Made by a program: the position numbers and the translations under genes. From JBEIJQ01 sp040380145 (GTDB lineage: Bacteria > Bacteroidota > Bacteroidia > Chitinophagales > Saprospiraceae), in the NCBI GenBank assembly GCA_040380145.1, contig JBEIJQ010000101.1, forward strand, positions 1-11,679: a DNA stretch of 11,679 nucleotides, in the 5' to 3' direction. The notes under the pieces are model-generated. The model was not told the origin of the DNA. It searched no databases and was given only the letters and a program-made list of their open reading frames with translations. This document shows, piece after piece, positions 1 to 7,426 of this stretch. The first letter of the stretch is position 1. Each line of letters opens with the position of its first letter.

Positions 1-420
1 GTGAGCACGGGGTTGGCGTTCTGTGTGACGCTGGCCGAAGCCGAGCCCGTGCAGCCGTTTCCGTCGGTGCCGGTCACGGAATAGGTGCCGGCGGAGTTGA
101 CGGTGATGGCGGCGGTGTTGGCGCCGTTGGACCAAACATAAGAAGAAGCCCCGCTGGCGGTGAGCGAAGTGCTGGTGCCCGCGCAGAAGGCGGTATTGCC
201 GGCGATGGTGAGCAGCGGGTTGGCATTTACCGTGACGCTGGCAGAAGAGCTAGCTGTGCAACCTTCGGCATTGGTGAGGGTCACCGAGTAAGTGCCCGAA
301 GCGGCAACGGTGATGGATGCGGTGTTGGCGCCGTTGGACCATAGGTAGGAAACCGCCGTTCCGGTGGCGGACAAACTTACGGTTTGACCTTGGCAAAAAA
401 CAGTGGGGCCGCTTGGCACA
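1..420 (-). repeat. Two further 69-residue Ig-like repeats (array continues past the edge)
   Basis: Trp codons of the same WSNGA motif lie at 339 and 132, again 207 nt apart, and both units carry the CxGxxxxL and GTYSVT blocks of the main array. They are separated from it by a 537-nt Trp-to-Trp step holding the SprB-like and DDDGDG segment. The reading frame is still open at the edge and the next unit appears to be starting. Confidence 0.85.
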
Positions 421-3104
421 ATGCCCGCCGTGGCCGAACAATTAGGATCGGCGCAGTCGATCAATCCGTCTCCGTCATCGTCCAGGGTATTGTTGCACAA
501 TTCCACGCAAGCCAAGGGACCGTTGATCAGGATCGGATTGCCGGCCCATGTGGAGGAGCAGTTGGTGGCAGTGGCCCTTACGATCACTTGGTACGAACCG
601 TTGGGCAAATTGGAGAAGGTGCTGCTGCCCGAGAAAGTACCACCGTTGTCTATGCTGTATTCCAAAGTGCCCGCAGCGGCGGCAATGGCAATGGTGCCAT
701 CGTTGACGGGCAAGGGGCAGGTGGGCTGGGTGACCGCCACATTGGTGATGTTGGGCGTGGGATTTTCGGTCACCGAAACGGAGGCCGTCGAAGTACAGTT
801 GCCCACCCCGGTGACGGTCAGTCCGTAGGTACCTCCCGTTGTCACGGTGAGCGAGGCGGTGGTTGCCCCGTTCGACCAGAGATAGGTCCCGCCGCCGGTT
901 CCGTTGAGCGAGGTGCTCAGCCCGGAACAGAAAGCCGTCGTGCCCACAATCCCCGCCGTGGGATTCGGGTTCACCGTGACCGTGCTGCCGGCCGTGGCCG
1001 TGCAGTTTTGTGCGTTCGAGACGGTCACGGTGTAACTGCCGGCCACCGAAACGGTGACATCAGCGGTGGCCGCACCGGTGGACCAACTGTAAGCGGTTCC
1101 GCCGCTGGCGGTCAAGGTGGTGGATTGGCCGGCGCAGATGGAGGTGTTGCCCGAAATGATGGGCGACGGAACGCTGTTCTGCGTCACCGTCGTCGAAGCC
1201 GAGGCCGTACAATTTTGAGCGTTCGTAGCGGTCACGGTGTAGGTACCGGCGGCATTGACCGTCAGAGAGGCCGTGTTGGCGCCGGTCGACCAGAGGTAGG
1301 TGGCCCCGCCGCCGGCCGTCAGCACGGTGCTGGCTCCCGGACAAAAAGAAGGCGTCCCCGAAATGGTCGCCGTGGGCAGGGCGTTTTGTGTCACGTTGGC
1401 CGAAGCGGTGGCCGTACAGCCATTGGCTCCGGTGACCGTGACGGAGTAAAGCCCGGCTGCGTTGACGCTGATGCCCGCGGTGTTGGCACCCGTTGACCAC
1501 AGATAGCCCGTGCCCCCAGTGGCGGTCAGTGAGGTGCTGCTGCCCGGGCAAAACGATAAAGTTCCCGTTATGCCGGCCGTCGGAGCGGCCAAGGCGGTCA
1601 CGGAGACCGTAGCAGATGCCGTGCAGGTATTGGCCCCGGTCACCGTCACCGTGTAGTTGCCCGCGGCGTTGACCGAAATGGCTGCCGTGTTGGCACCGGT
1701 GGACCAAGAATAAGTCCCACCGCCCGATGCGGTCAAGGTGGTACTGCTTCCCGGGCAGAAAGAGGTGGTGCCGCTGATGGACGGAGAGGGTAGGGGATTG
1801 ACCGTCACGACTACCGATGCCGATCCAGTGCAACCGTTGTTGGTGGCGGTCACGGTGTAGGTGCCCGCCGAAGAGACGCTGATACTGGCCGTGTTGGCCC
1901 CGGTGGACCAACTGTAGGAAGTGCCGCCCGAAGCGGTCAGCGTCGTGCTGGCCCCCTGACAGATCGTGGTGGTGCCGGCAACGGAAGCCGTTACGGTCCC
2001 AATGGTCACCGTGGTGCTCAGACAGGCCGACGAACCACAGTTGTTCTGCGCACGCACAAAGTAGGTCGTTGCGACATTGGGAGTAACGGTGATGCTGGCC
2101 CCCGTTCCGATGGACGTAGTACCGCAACCACCGGTGTACCAACCAAAAACGGCCCCGGTACCCAATGAACCCGTGGCCGACAACGTCACGGAATTTCCCG
2201 GACAAACCGGGTTCGGCGCCGCGTTGATCGTGGTGGGCACCGGAGGCACGTAGGGCGTCACGTTCAAGGTATAGTTTCCCGTCGCCCCGCCGAAACCCTC
2301 TACCACGATGAAGTAATTGCCCGGAGCGAGCTGCAGTCGGGCGGATGATTGCAAGCCGCCGCACAAAGGGCCGTTGTCATCGTTCGAGAAAAGGATGCCC
2401 CCAGCGCCGTTCAGGATGTGCAGGTAGGTGTCCAACGCCGATCCGCACGTGGAAAAGTTCAATGTGGTGGTTTGGGTCAGGGTGAAGCTGTAAAAGACAT
2501 CCGGGGAAGTCTGCCCGATGTTGTTGGTGAAGCCCGTTGTGTTCTGGGAATTGGAATAGTTCGTCGCACAGCCGATGGTGCCGATGGAGATGGGATTGGT
2601 GATCAGGTCGCCGGGCGCTGTGGGAGCTCCTCGCCAAACAAGGGTTTGGCAATCAACGTTCGTCGCACACGGAAACTCAGTGGTGTACACGCGTACCGTG
2701 CCGGTAAAAGTGGCCGTCCATCCCAATTTGGGCGCCAGTCCACACACATCGTCGCTGTAACAGATCAGGGCGCCGTTGGCGTTGTTGAACAGCGTGATTT
2801 CGGCATCCACGCCCGCATCAGCACCTCCGTCGGCGGCGCAATAGCTCCACTCGTAATAGGTGCCGCTAACCACATTGCACAGACAGTACTCGCCGCCCCA
2901 TTGGCAGGTGGTGATGGTCGTGAACGCCGCCCCGGGATTGGAAAAGGTACCTGCCGGAAACTGGGTACCGCCAAATGCGCAGCCGCCGCCCAAACAGACA
3001 CCCGCTTGACCGTACAGTCCGGTCGCATAAGCGGATGAAAACAGCGTCAGCGAAAGCAAAAAGGTTCGAAAAAAAAGGATCTTTGGGGCACGAAAAAGGT
3101 TCAT
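1..3104 (-). CDS. Giant secreted Ig-like repeat adhesin, N-terminal 1034 residues (gene runs off left edge)
   Basis: The reading frame is open from ATG at 3104 to the window edge, so the C-terminus is missing. Residues 1-27 form a signal peptide (MNLFRAPK, hydrophobic stretch, cleavage expected after SSAYA), so the protein is exported. Residues about 30-185 are a Cys-rich region of a type common in Bacteroidota surface proteins (motif ICYSDDVCG, then WTATFTGTVRVY). Residues about 195-280 resemble a bacterial pre-peptidase C-terminal (PPC) domain (SPDVFYSFTL, LDTYLHIL, GNYFIVVEGFGG). Residues about 290-366 are an Ig-like module (PVCPGNSVTLSATG, GWYTGGC). From about residue 370 come six 69-residue repeats, then a SprB-like segment (about 785-860), a DDDGDGLIDC motif (about 868-887), and two more repeats. 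I infer a cell-surface or secreted adhesin exported by Sec and probably by the type IX system; the expected C-terminal sorting domain cannot be checked here. It is divergent from the YyaL-type gene, with a 177-nt gap. A specific ligand cannot be named. Confidence 0.9.
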   Translation of the reverse strand, partial: MNLFRAPKILFFRTFLLSLTLFSSAYATGLYGQAGVCLGGGCAFGGTQFPAGTFSNPGAAFTTITTCQWGGEYCLCNVVSGTYYEWSYCAADGGADAGVDAEITLFNNANGALICYSDDVCGLAPKLGWTATFTGTVRVYTTEFPCATNVDCQTLVWRGAPTAPGDLITNPISIGTIGCATNYSNSQNTTGFTNNIGQTSPDVFYSFTLTQTTTLNFSTCGSALDTYLHILNGAGGILFSNDDNGPLCGGLQSSARLQLAPGNYFIVVEGFGGATGNYTLNVTPYVPPVPTTINAAPNPVCPGNSVTLSATGSLGTGAVFGWYTGGCGTTSIGTGASITVTPNVATTYFVRAQNNCGSSACLSTTVTIGTVTASVAGTTTICQGASTTLTASGGTSYSWSTGANTASISVSSAGTYTVTATNNGCTGSASVVVTVNPLPSPSISGTTSFCPGSSTTLTASGGGTYSWSTGANTAAISVNAAGNYTVTVTGANTCTASATVSVTALAAPTAGITGTLSFCPGSSTSLTATGGTGYLWSTGANTAGISVNAAGLYSVTVTGANGCTATASANVTQNALPTATISGTPSFCPGASTVLTAGGGATYLWSTGANTASLTVNAAGTYTVTATNAQNCTASASTTVTQNSVPSPIISGNTSICAGQSTTLTASGGTAYSWSTGAATADVTVSVAGSYTVTVSNAQNCTATAGSTVTVNPNPTAGIVGTTAFCSGLSTSLNGTGGGTYLWSNGATTASLTVTTGGTYGLTVTGVGNCTSTASVSVTENPTPNITNVAVTQPTCPLPVNDGTIAIAAAAGTLEYSIDNGGTFSGSSTFSNLPNGSYQVIVRATATNCSSTWAGNPILINGPLACVELCNNTLDDDGDGLIDCADPNCSATAGIVPSGPTVFCQGQTVSLSATGTAVSYLWSNGANTASITVAASGTYSVTLTNAEGCTASSSASVTVNANPLLTIAGNTAFCAGTSTSLTASGASSYVWSNGANTAAITVNSAGTYSVTGTDGNGCTGSASASVTQNANPVL
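440..765 (-). other. SprB-like insert plus DDDGDGLIDC motif inside the adhesin
   Basis: This stretch encodes a segment unlike the flanking repeats. First comes a SprB-type unit (TQPTCP, DGTIAIAA, LEYSIDNG, FSNLPNGSYQVIV), named after the gliding adhesin SprB of Flavobacterium, where such units are repeated many times. It is followed by CNNTLDDDGDGLIDCADPNC (about 444-503), an acidic motif frequent in Bacteroidota surface proteins and similar to calcium-binding thrombospondin type 3 loops. Calcium binding is inferred, not shown. The mixture suggests module shuffling. Confidence 0.7.
768..1992 (-). repeat. Six tandem 207-nt (69-residue) Ig-like repeats in the adhesin
   Basis: The conserved Trp codon of the WS(T/N)GA motif (CCA on the plus strand) falls at 1908, 1704, 1497, 1290, 1083 and 876, giving spacings of 204, 207, 207, 207 and 207 nt. 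Each unit follows the pattern C-x-G-x-S-T-x-L-x-A-x-G-G, then Y-x-W-S-T-G-A-x-T-A, then G-x-Y-x-V-T-x-T, and ends at a second Cys followed by TASA. The two cysteines per unit could form a disulfide. The outer boundaries are approximate. Confidence 0.88.
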
Positions 3105-3132
3105 AGGGCACGGGCTGATAAAGCAATTTTCT

Positions 3133-3164
3133 TTTGGTCTCAATGCGTAAAACTAATATTTTTC
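3133..3164 (+). promoter_or_regulatory. Possible promoter for the YyaL-type gene (TTTG, 20 nt, TATTTTTC)
   Basis: TTTG at 3133-3136 is followed after 20 nt by TATTTTTC at 3157-3164, close to the Bacteroidota arrangement TTTG-N19 to 23-TAnnTTTG. Transcription would start near 3171 and leave a 5' leader of about 110 nt that contains the hairpin at 3240-3264. The region is AT-rich, so the call is tentative. Confidence 0.3.
3148..3155 (-). promoter_or_regulatory. Possible -7 element for the adhesin gene
   Basis: Read on the minus strand the bases are TAGTTTTA, a 7 of 8 match to the Bacteroidota -7 consensus TAnnTTTG, with a leader of about 40 nt to the ATG at 3104. A TTG lies upstream, but the gap of 15 nt is shorter than usual. 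Weak call in an AT-rich region where chance matches are likely. Confidence 0.2.
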
Positions 3165-3239
3165 ACATGCCAAGACCTTTTTTTACCCAATTTTTTTCTT
3201 TTATTTTTTTATAAAATAATTATTTTCAGAAAAATAGAA

Positions 3240-3264
3240 AAACAATCGGCTAAAGCGGTTGTTT
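3240..3264. promoter_or_regulatory. Hairpin or operator-like inverted repeat upstream of the YyaL-type gene
   Basis: AAACAATCG and CGGTTGTTT form a 9-bp inverted repeat with one T-G wobble around a 7-nt centre, ending 17 nt before the ATG at 3282. It could be an mRNA leader hairpin or a binding site for a dimeric regulator. On the minus strand it is followed by a T-rich run and so also resembles a terminator, but no minus-strand gene reads into it. The role is not decidable from the sequence alone. Confidence 0.4.
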
Positions 3265-3281
3265 ATGCGAAAATCGTAACC

Positions 3282-5306
3282 ATGAACCGGCTCGCCCAAG
3301 AATCCTCGCCCTATCTGCTGCAACACGCCCACAATCCCGTAGATTGGTACGCGTGGGGCGAAGAGGCCCTGGAAAAGGCCCGGCGCGAAGACCGCCCGAT
3401 CCTGGTCAGCATCGGCTATTCGACCTGCCACTGGTGCCACGTAATGGAAAGGGAATCCTTCGAGGATCCCGAAGTGGCTGCTTTCATGAACGAGCATTTC
3501 GTCAACATCAAAGTGGACCGCGAGGAACGCCCCGACGTGGACCAGATCTACATGGATGCGGTGCAGGCCCTCACGCAGTCGGGCGGTTGGCCCCTCAATT
3601 GTTTTCTGCTGCCCGATGGCAGGCCCTTTTACGGTGGCACTTATTTTCCGCCCCGCCCCGCCCACCAACGCCCCTCTTGGAAACAGGTCCTCGCGGCCAT
3701 GAACGACGCTTTCCGCAACAAACGGGCGACCGTGGACGAACAGGCGGAAAAGCTCATGGATTACCTGCGCAACAGCAACGGGGCTTTTTCCGGAAACGAC
3801 CTCGGCGAAGTCGCCGAAAGCGTCGATCCGTTCGGTGCCGATCTGTTGGAAAGCACTTTTTACCGGCTGCGCGACCGCTTCGATCGGGTGGAAGGCGGTT
3901 TCGGCGGCGCGCCCAAATTTCCGGGCTCGATGGGCATCGAGTTCCTGCTCCGGTACCACCACTTCACCGGCAACGCGGAAGCCCTGGAGCACGCCGAAAT
4001 GTCGCTCGCCAAGATGATCCAAGGCGGCATTTACGACCAGCTCGGCGGCGGATTCGCCCGATACGCGACCGACAGGGCCTGGCTGGTACCGCATTTCGAG
4101 AAAATGCTCTACGACAACGCCTTGTTGGTCAGCGCCCTGTCGGAGGCCTACCAGATCACGGGCAATCCCCTGTACCGCGAAACGGTCGAAGAAACGCTGG
4201 AATATGTGCGGCGGGAAATGACCTGCCCCGAAGGCGGGTTTTATTCGGCCCAAGACGCCGATTCGGAGGGCGTGGAAGGCAAGTTTTTTGTTTGGGAAAA
4301 AAAAGAAATCGAAGAACTTTTGGGCGACGCCGCCGATCTGTTCTGTCGTTTCTATGATGTTACGGAGGAGGGCAACTGGGAAGAAACGAACATCCTCCAC
4401 CGCCTTTTTTCTTTCCAAGAATTTTCCGAAAAAAACCGGATCTCCACAGACGAACTGCGCGAAAAAATGGCGGCGGCCCGCCAAAAACTCTTCGAAGCTC
4501 GGGCCCAGCGGATCCCGCCCGGCCTCGACGACAAGGGCCTCTTGGATTGGAACGCCCTCATGGTATCGGCCCATGCCAAGGCCTTTTTGGCCCTCGGCCG
4601 CGAAGAGTACCGCGAAACGGCCGTGCGCACGATCCGCTTTCTTTGCCGCGCCTATCGGCAAAGCCCCGATGGATTTTCTTTTTTCCATACTTGGAAAAAC
4701 GGCCGTGCCAAAACGGAAGCTTTTCTGGACGACTATGCCAATCTCATCGCCGCCCTTTTGGATGTGTACTCCATCGAGTTCGATCTTTCGCTGCTCGAAC
4801 TGGCCAGGGATCTCTGCTTCCACGTCCGCGAGCATTTTTACGACGAAACGGACGGATTTTTCCACTTTGCTCCGCCCGGACAGAAAGACTTGGTGCTGCG
4901 CAAAAAGGATCTGTACGACAACGCCACGCCCTCGGGAAATTCCACGATGGTGCACAATCTGTTCCGCCTGTCGCTCCTCACGGGCAACCGCCACCGAGAA
5001 AGAGAAACGGCCCTGCGGCTGCTCGGCCGGATGCGGGAAAGCGCCCAGCGCTACCCCAACGCCTTTGCCCGTTATGCATCCGCCTTCTTTTGGGCGGCCC
5101 GGCCCGCCGAGGAATGCGCCGTGATCGGCCCGAACGCCCGTGCTGAGGCGGTCCGCCTACAGCGCGCTTTCGCGCCCGACGCCGTGTGGATGGCCTCGCC
5201 CGACGCCGATCCCGCTTGGCCTCTGCTCGCCGATCGCCCATCGGATGGCCGGACCGCCCTGTACGTCTGCCGAGATCATGCCTGCCAAGCACCGGTCTTC
5301 CTCTGA
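3282..5306 (+). CDS. yyaL: YyaL/SPATA20 family protein (DUF255 thioredoxin-like domain plus alpha-barrel domain)
   Basis: The 674-residue product is near the usual length of the family (Bacillus subtilis YyaL, human SPATA20/SSP411). It opens with the family hallmark NRLAQESSPYLLQHAHNPVDW. Residues about 1-165 form a thioredoxin-like DUF255 domain with STCHWCHVM at 47-55 (C49 and C52 in a CxxC arrangement) and the block NVKVDREERPDVD-like (NIKVDREERPDVDQIYM). The remainder carries family motifs GGFGGAPKFP, GGIYDQLGGGFARYATD, WLVPHFEKMLYDNA, GGFYSAQDADSEG and LLDWNALM, which in relatives form an alpha/alpha-barrel like those of N-acylglucosamine epimerases and glycosidases. The substrate and true activity are unknown for the family; a redox or sugar-related role is inferred only from folds. 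No signal peptide is seen, so it is probably cytoplasmic. The start is fixed by the conserved N-terminus. It stands alone, divergent from the adhesin, with a hairpin right behind its stop. Confidence 0.95.
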   Translation: MNRLAQESSPYLLQHAHNPVDWYAWGEEALEKARREDRPILVSIGYSTCHWCHVMERESFEDPEVAAFMNEHFVNIKVDREERPDVDQIYMDAVQALTQSGGWPLNCFLLPDGRPFYGGTYFPPRPAHQRPSWKQVLAAMNDAFRNKRATVDEQAEKLMDYLRNSNGAFSGNDLGEVAESVDPFGADLLESTFYRLRDRFDRVEGGFGGAPKFPGSMGIEFLLRYHHFTGNAEALEHAEMSLAKMIQGGIYDQLGGGFARYATDRAWLVPHFEKMLYDNALLVSALSEAYQITGNPLYRETVEETLEYVRREMTCPEGGFYSAQDADSEGVEGKFFVWEKKEIEELLGDAADLFCRFYDVTEEGNWEETNILHRLFSFQEFSEKNRISTDELREKMAAARQKLFEARAQRIPPGLDDKGLLDWNALMVSAHAKAFLALGREEYRETAVRTIRFLCRAYRQSPDGFSFFHTWKNGRAKTEAFLDDYANLIAALLDVYSIEFDLSLLELARDLCFHVREHFYDETDGFFHFAPPGQKDLVLRKKDLYDNATPSGNSTMVHNLFRLSLLTGNRHRERETALRLLGRMRESAQRYPNAFARYASAFFWAARPAEECAVIGPNARAEAVRLQRAFAPDAVWMASPDADPAWPLLADRPSDGRTALYVCRDHACQAPVFL

Positions 5307-5308
5307 CG

Positions 5309-5330
5309 GCCGTTCGGCAAAACGAACGGC
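5309..5330 (+). terminator. Perfect 8-bp hairpin directly after the YyaL-type stop codon
   Basis: GCCGTTCG, loop GCAAAA, CGAACGGC begins three bases after the TGA at 5304-5306. The perfect GC-rich stem and its position fit a transcription terminator or a 3' end stabiliser. No T-run follows, so it is not a classical intrinsic terminator. Confidence 0.45.
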
Positions 5331-5429
5331 GACGGCAAATGCCCCAACTCCGAGAACTCGTACCGGACGGCGGATTTTCCACCTCCCATCTGCACTGCCC
5401 ATCGCACGTTTATGGCAAATAGACCCGAG

Positions 5430-5450
5430 TCAACGGTCCGTTGATACTTT
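5430..5450 (+). promoter_or_regulatory. Palindrome TCAACGG-T-CCGTTGA followed by a T-rich run
   Basis: TCAACGG (5430-5436) and CCGTTGA (5438-5444) are perfect inverted copies around one base and are followed by TACTTTTTCC. As RNA it can form a 5-bp stem with a 5-nt loop plus a U-rich tail, a weak terminator. As DNA it is a compact operator-like palindrome about 60 nt before the putative -7 element of the repeat gene. Either reading is possible. Confidence 0.35.
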
Positions 5451-5506
5451 TTCCTTTTCAAGGAACCGATCGTTTGCTTAGATGGTACTCGTTGTGTGGA
5501 AAATTG

Positions 5507-5514
5507 TATTTTTG
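5507..5514 (+). promoter_or_regulatory. Bacteroidota-type -7 element for the 60-nt-repeat gene
   Basis: TATTTTTG matches TAnnTTTG at every fixed position and sits 28 nt before the ATG at 5543, giving a leader of about 20 nt. No TTTG is found at the usual -33 distance; the nearest TTG is only 12 nt upstream, so the -33 box is weak or absent. Confidence 0.4.
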
Positions 5515-5542
5515 AAAAAAATTTCACACTTTTTTCCAAAAA

Positions 5543-5944
5543 ATGACCAAAATTTACCAAGGGGACAGCACCTCCTCCTCCAAAATCCTCTACACTTGGA
5601 ACGGCAAGCACCTTTTTCAAGGCGACAGCACTTCCTCTTCCCGGATCGTGCACACTTGGGACGGGAAAAAAGTGTTTTCTGGCGACAGCACCTCGTCCTC
5701 CAAGATCATGTACACTTGGGACGGAAAATATCTTTTCCAGGGCGACAGCACCTCTTCTTCCAAGATCATGTACACCTGGAACGGCAAGCATTTTTTTCAA
5801 GGGGACTCCACCTCTTCGTCCAGGATCCTGTTCACTTTCGATGGGCGGAAGTTGTACCAGGGCTACAGCACCTCCAGCAGCCGGATCCTGTACACCTTCG
5901 ACGGTCCGGTGCCCCCGGCGCTGATCCTGGTGCTGTTCGCCTGA
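5543..5944 (+). CDS. Small protein of six tandem 20-residue GDSTSSS repeats, function unknown
   Basis: The 133-residue product is almost wholly repetitive. After MTKIYQ, six units of 20 residues follow at 7-126, each reading G-(D/Y)-S-T-S-S-S-(K/R)-I then a short aromatic strand (YTWDGK or FTFDGR) and a hydrophobic-aromatic-Q junction, ending in a hydrophobic tail PPALILVLFA. Alternating short strands and Gly-Asp turns suggest an all-beta, propeller- or flower-like or solenoid fold; this is inference. There is no signal peptide and no cysteine. It lies downstream of the YyaL-type gene with its own -7 element and converges on cca with a 28-nt gap. I recall similar GDSTS-type repeat proteins as hypothetical genes in Bacteroidota but cannot name a characterised family. 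The -7 box, single clear ATG and synonymous divergence between units support a real gene. Confidence 0.8.
   Translation: MTKIYQGDSTSSSKILYTWNGKHLFQGDSTSSSRIVHTWDGKKVFSGDSTSSSKIMYTWDGKYLFQGDSTSSSKIMYTWNGKHFFQGDSTSSSRILFTFDGRKLYQGYSTSSSRILYTFDGPVPPALILVLFA
5561..5920 (+). repeat. Six exact-length 60-nt tandem repeats
   Basis: Units begin at 5561, 5621, 5681, 5741, 5801 and 5861, each exactly 60 nt with no indels. DNA identity between units is only moderate while the amino acids are nearly constant. Ser-Ser in the last unit uses AGC AGC where the others use TCN codons. The last unit is the most diverged (GYSTSSS) and runs into the hydrophobic C-terminus. Confidence 0.95.
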
Positions 5945-5972
5945 TCGGGCGGAATCCGAAAATGGCCGAAGA

Positions 5973-7397
5973 TCAACTTTTGGCCACCGGACTCAATCCG
6001 AATCCGGCCGCGGTTTCGAGCATGAAGGCATAAGCCGGTCCGAACTCATTGGGCACCGCCCCGTCGAGGATGGCCTCGCGGACGGCCGTCTTGATCTCGC
6101 CGACCCGTGGGCTGGGGGCCAGCCCGAAGGTGTCCATGATGATCTCTCCCGTGATGGGTGGCTGCCAGTTGCGCAGGTGGTCTTTTTCCTCCACTTCGGC
6201 CACGCGGCGCTGCAGGAATTCGTAATTCTCGAGGTAGCGGGCCACCCTGTCCTTGTTGCGCGAGGTGATGTCCGCAGTGCAGAGCACAAAGAGGTCTTCG
6301 ATGTCGTCGCCGGCTTCCACGATGAGGCGGCGCACGGCGGAATCGGTGATTTCTTCCTTGGTGAGCTGGATGGGGCGCTGGTGCAGGCGCACGAGATTTT
6401 GCACATAGCGCATCTTGTGGTCGAGCGGCAGGCGGAGTTTTTTGAACAGGCCGGGCACCATTTTGGCACCCACCATTTCGTGTCCGTGAAAAGTCCAGCC
6501 GGCTTCCGCTTCGTAGCGTTTGGTGGCGGGTTTGCCGATGTCGTGCAGCACGGCCGCCCAGCGCAGCCAGATGTTGTCGGTCTTGCGGGCGATGTTGTCC
6601 ACCACTTTCAAAGTGTGGAAAAAATTGTCCTTGTGCTGGTAGCCGTCCTGCGTGTGCACCCCATGCAGGGCCACCATTTCGGGAAAGATCAGGTGCAGGA
6701 GGCCGGTCTCGAACAGCAGTCGGAAGCCGACGGATGGCCGGGGCGAGGCGAGGATTTTCTCCATTTCCACCGTCACGCGCTCTTGCGAAACGATGCGGAT
6801 GCGCTCGCGCTGTTCGGCGATGCTCTGCAGCGAGGCATCGTCGATCCGGAAATCGAGCTGGGAGGCGAAGCGGATGGCCCGCATCATCCGCAGCGGATCG
6901 TCGGAATAGGTGATGACCGGATCCAGGGGCGTTTTGATCAGTCCCTCGTCGAGGTGCTTGATGCCGCCGAAAGGATCTATGATCTGTCCGTAATCGGCAT
7001 CGTTCAAGCTGATGGCCAGTGCGTTGATGGTGAAATCGCGGCGGTTTTGGTCGTCCTGCAGGGTGCCGTCCTCGACGATCGGCTTGCGGGAATCGGAGCG
7101 GTAGGATTCGCGGCGGGCGCCCACGAACTCCACTTCCAGTTCGCGGCAACGCAGCATGGCCGTGCCGTATTGGCGGAAGACCGCCACTTTGGGGCGTGGC
7201 CGCATCAGTTCGGCCACCCGTTCGGCCAGGGCCACGCCGCTGCCCACGCAGACCACGTCCACATCCTTGGAGGGGCGCTGCAAAAGTTTGTCGCGCACAT
7301 AGCCGCCCACCAGATACACGGGCACGCCCAATTGTGTGCCCGCTTGGCGGAGCAGTTCGAACAGTTCTTTTTCGGTGGGCGTGGGAGAAAAAAACAA
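5973..7397 (-). CDS. cca: CCA-adding tRNA nucleotidyltransferase with HD domain
   Basis: This enzyme adds or repairs the 3' CCA end of tRNAs from CTP and ATP in the cytoplasm. The 474-residue product has the class II nucleotidyltransferase signature GGYVRDKLL (31-39) followed by DVD at 45-47, the metal-binding carboxylates. RRDFTINALA lies at 119-128, and DDPLRMMRAIRFA at 166-178 marks the nucleotide-recognition region. An HD phosphohydrolase domain follows, with H261, HDIGKP (H285, D286) and HGHE (304-307), as in HD-type CCA enzymes. A poly(A) polymerase of the same superfamily is the alternative, but the motif set and domain order fit Cca better. It starts 29 nt after the aminotransferase stop on the same strand, so the two are probably cotranscribed, and it converges on the repeat-protein gene. 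Complete, with no oddities. Confidence 0.95.
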   Translation of the reverse strand: MFFSPTPTEKELFELLRQAGTQLGVPVYLVGGYVRDKLLQRPSKDVDVVCVGSGVALAERVAELMRPRPKVAVFRQYGTAMLRCRELEVEFVGARRESYRSDSRKPIVEDGTLQDDQNRRDFTINALAISLNDADYGQIIDPFGGIKHLDEGLIKTPLDPVITYSDDPLRMMRAIRFASQLDFRIDDASLQSIAEQRERIRIVSQERVTVEMEKILASPRPSVGFRLLFETGLLHLIFPEMVALHGVHTQDGYQHKDNFFHTLKVVDNIARKTDNIWLRWAAVLHDIGKPATKRYEAEAGWTFHGHEMVGAKMVPGLFKKLRLPLDHKMRYVQNLVRLHQRPIQLTKEEITDSAVRRLIVEAGDDIEDLFVLCTADITSRNKDRVARYLENYEFLQRRVAEVEEKDHLRNWQPPITGEIIMDTFGLAPSPRVGEIKTAVREAILDGAVPNEFGPAYAFMLETAAGFGLSPVAKS

Positions 7398-7426
7398 GGT
7401 GCGGAAAACTCTTTTTTTACAAAAAA

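Noticed and set aside
384..2364. Open frames on both strands inside the adhesin region (384-1496 plus, 1060-2364 minus)
   Set aside because: They follow the 207-nt repeat of the true minus-strand frame read out of register, and show low-complexity Gly/Arg or His/Arg-rich sequence without domains.
4290..4310. Run of eight A bases in the YyaL-type gene as a programmed frameshift site
   Set aside because: The family motifs continue in the same frame on both sides and the product has normal full length, so no frameshift is needed.
3201..4994. Long minus-strand open frame of 597 codons opposite the YyaL-type gene
   Set aside because: It lies wholly antisense to a gene with clear family motifs, has no recognisable domain, and is the expected by-product of GC-rich coding DNA.
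5561..5920. 60-nt direct repeats considered as a CRISPR array
   Set aside because: The units are contiguous with no unique spacers, diverge at synonymous codon positions, and form a continuous coding frame.
5963..5985. TGGCC/GGCCA inverted repeat between the converging repeat-protein and cca genes as a shared terminator
   Set aside because: Only a 5-bp stem around a 13-nt loop, without T-runs; it extends into the end of cca and is too weak to call.
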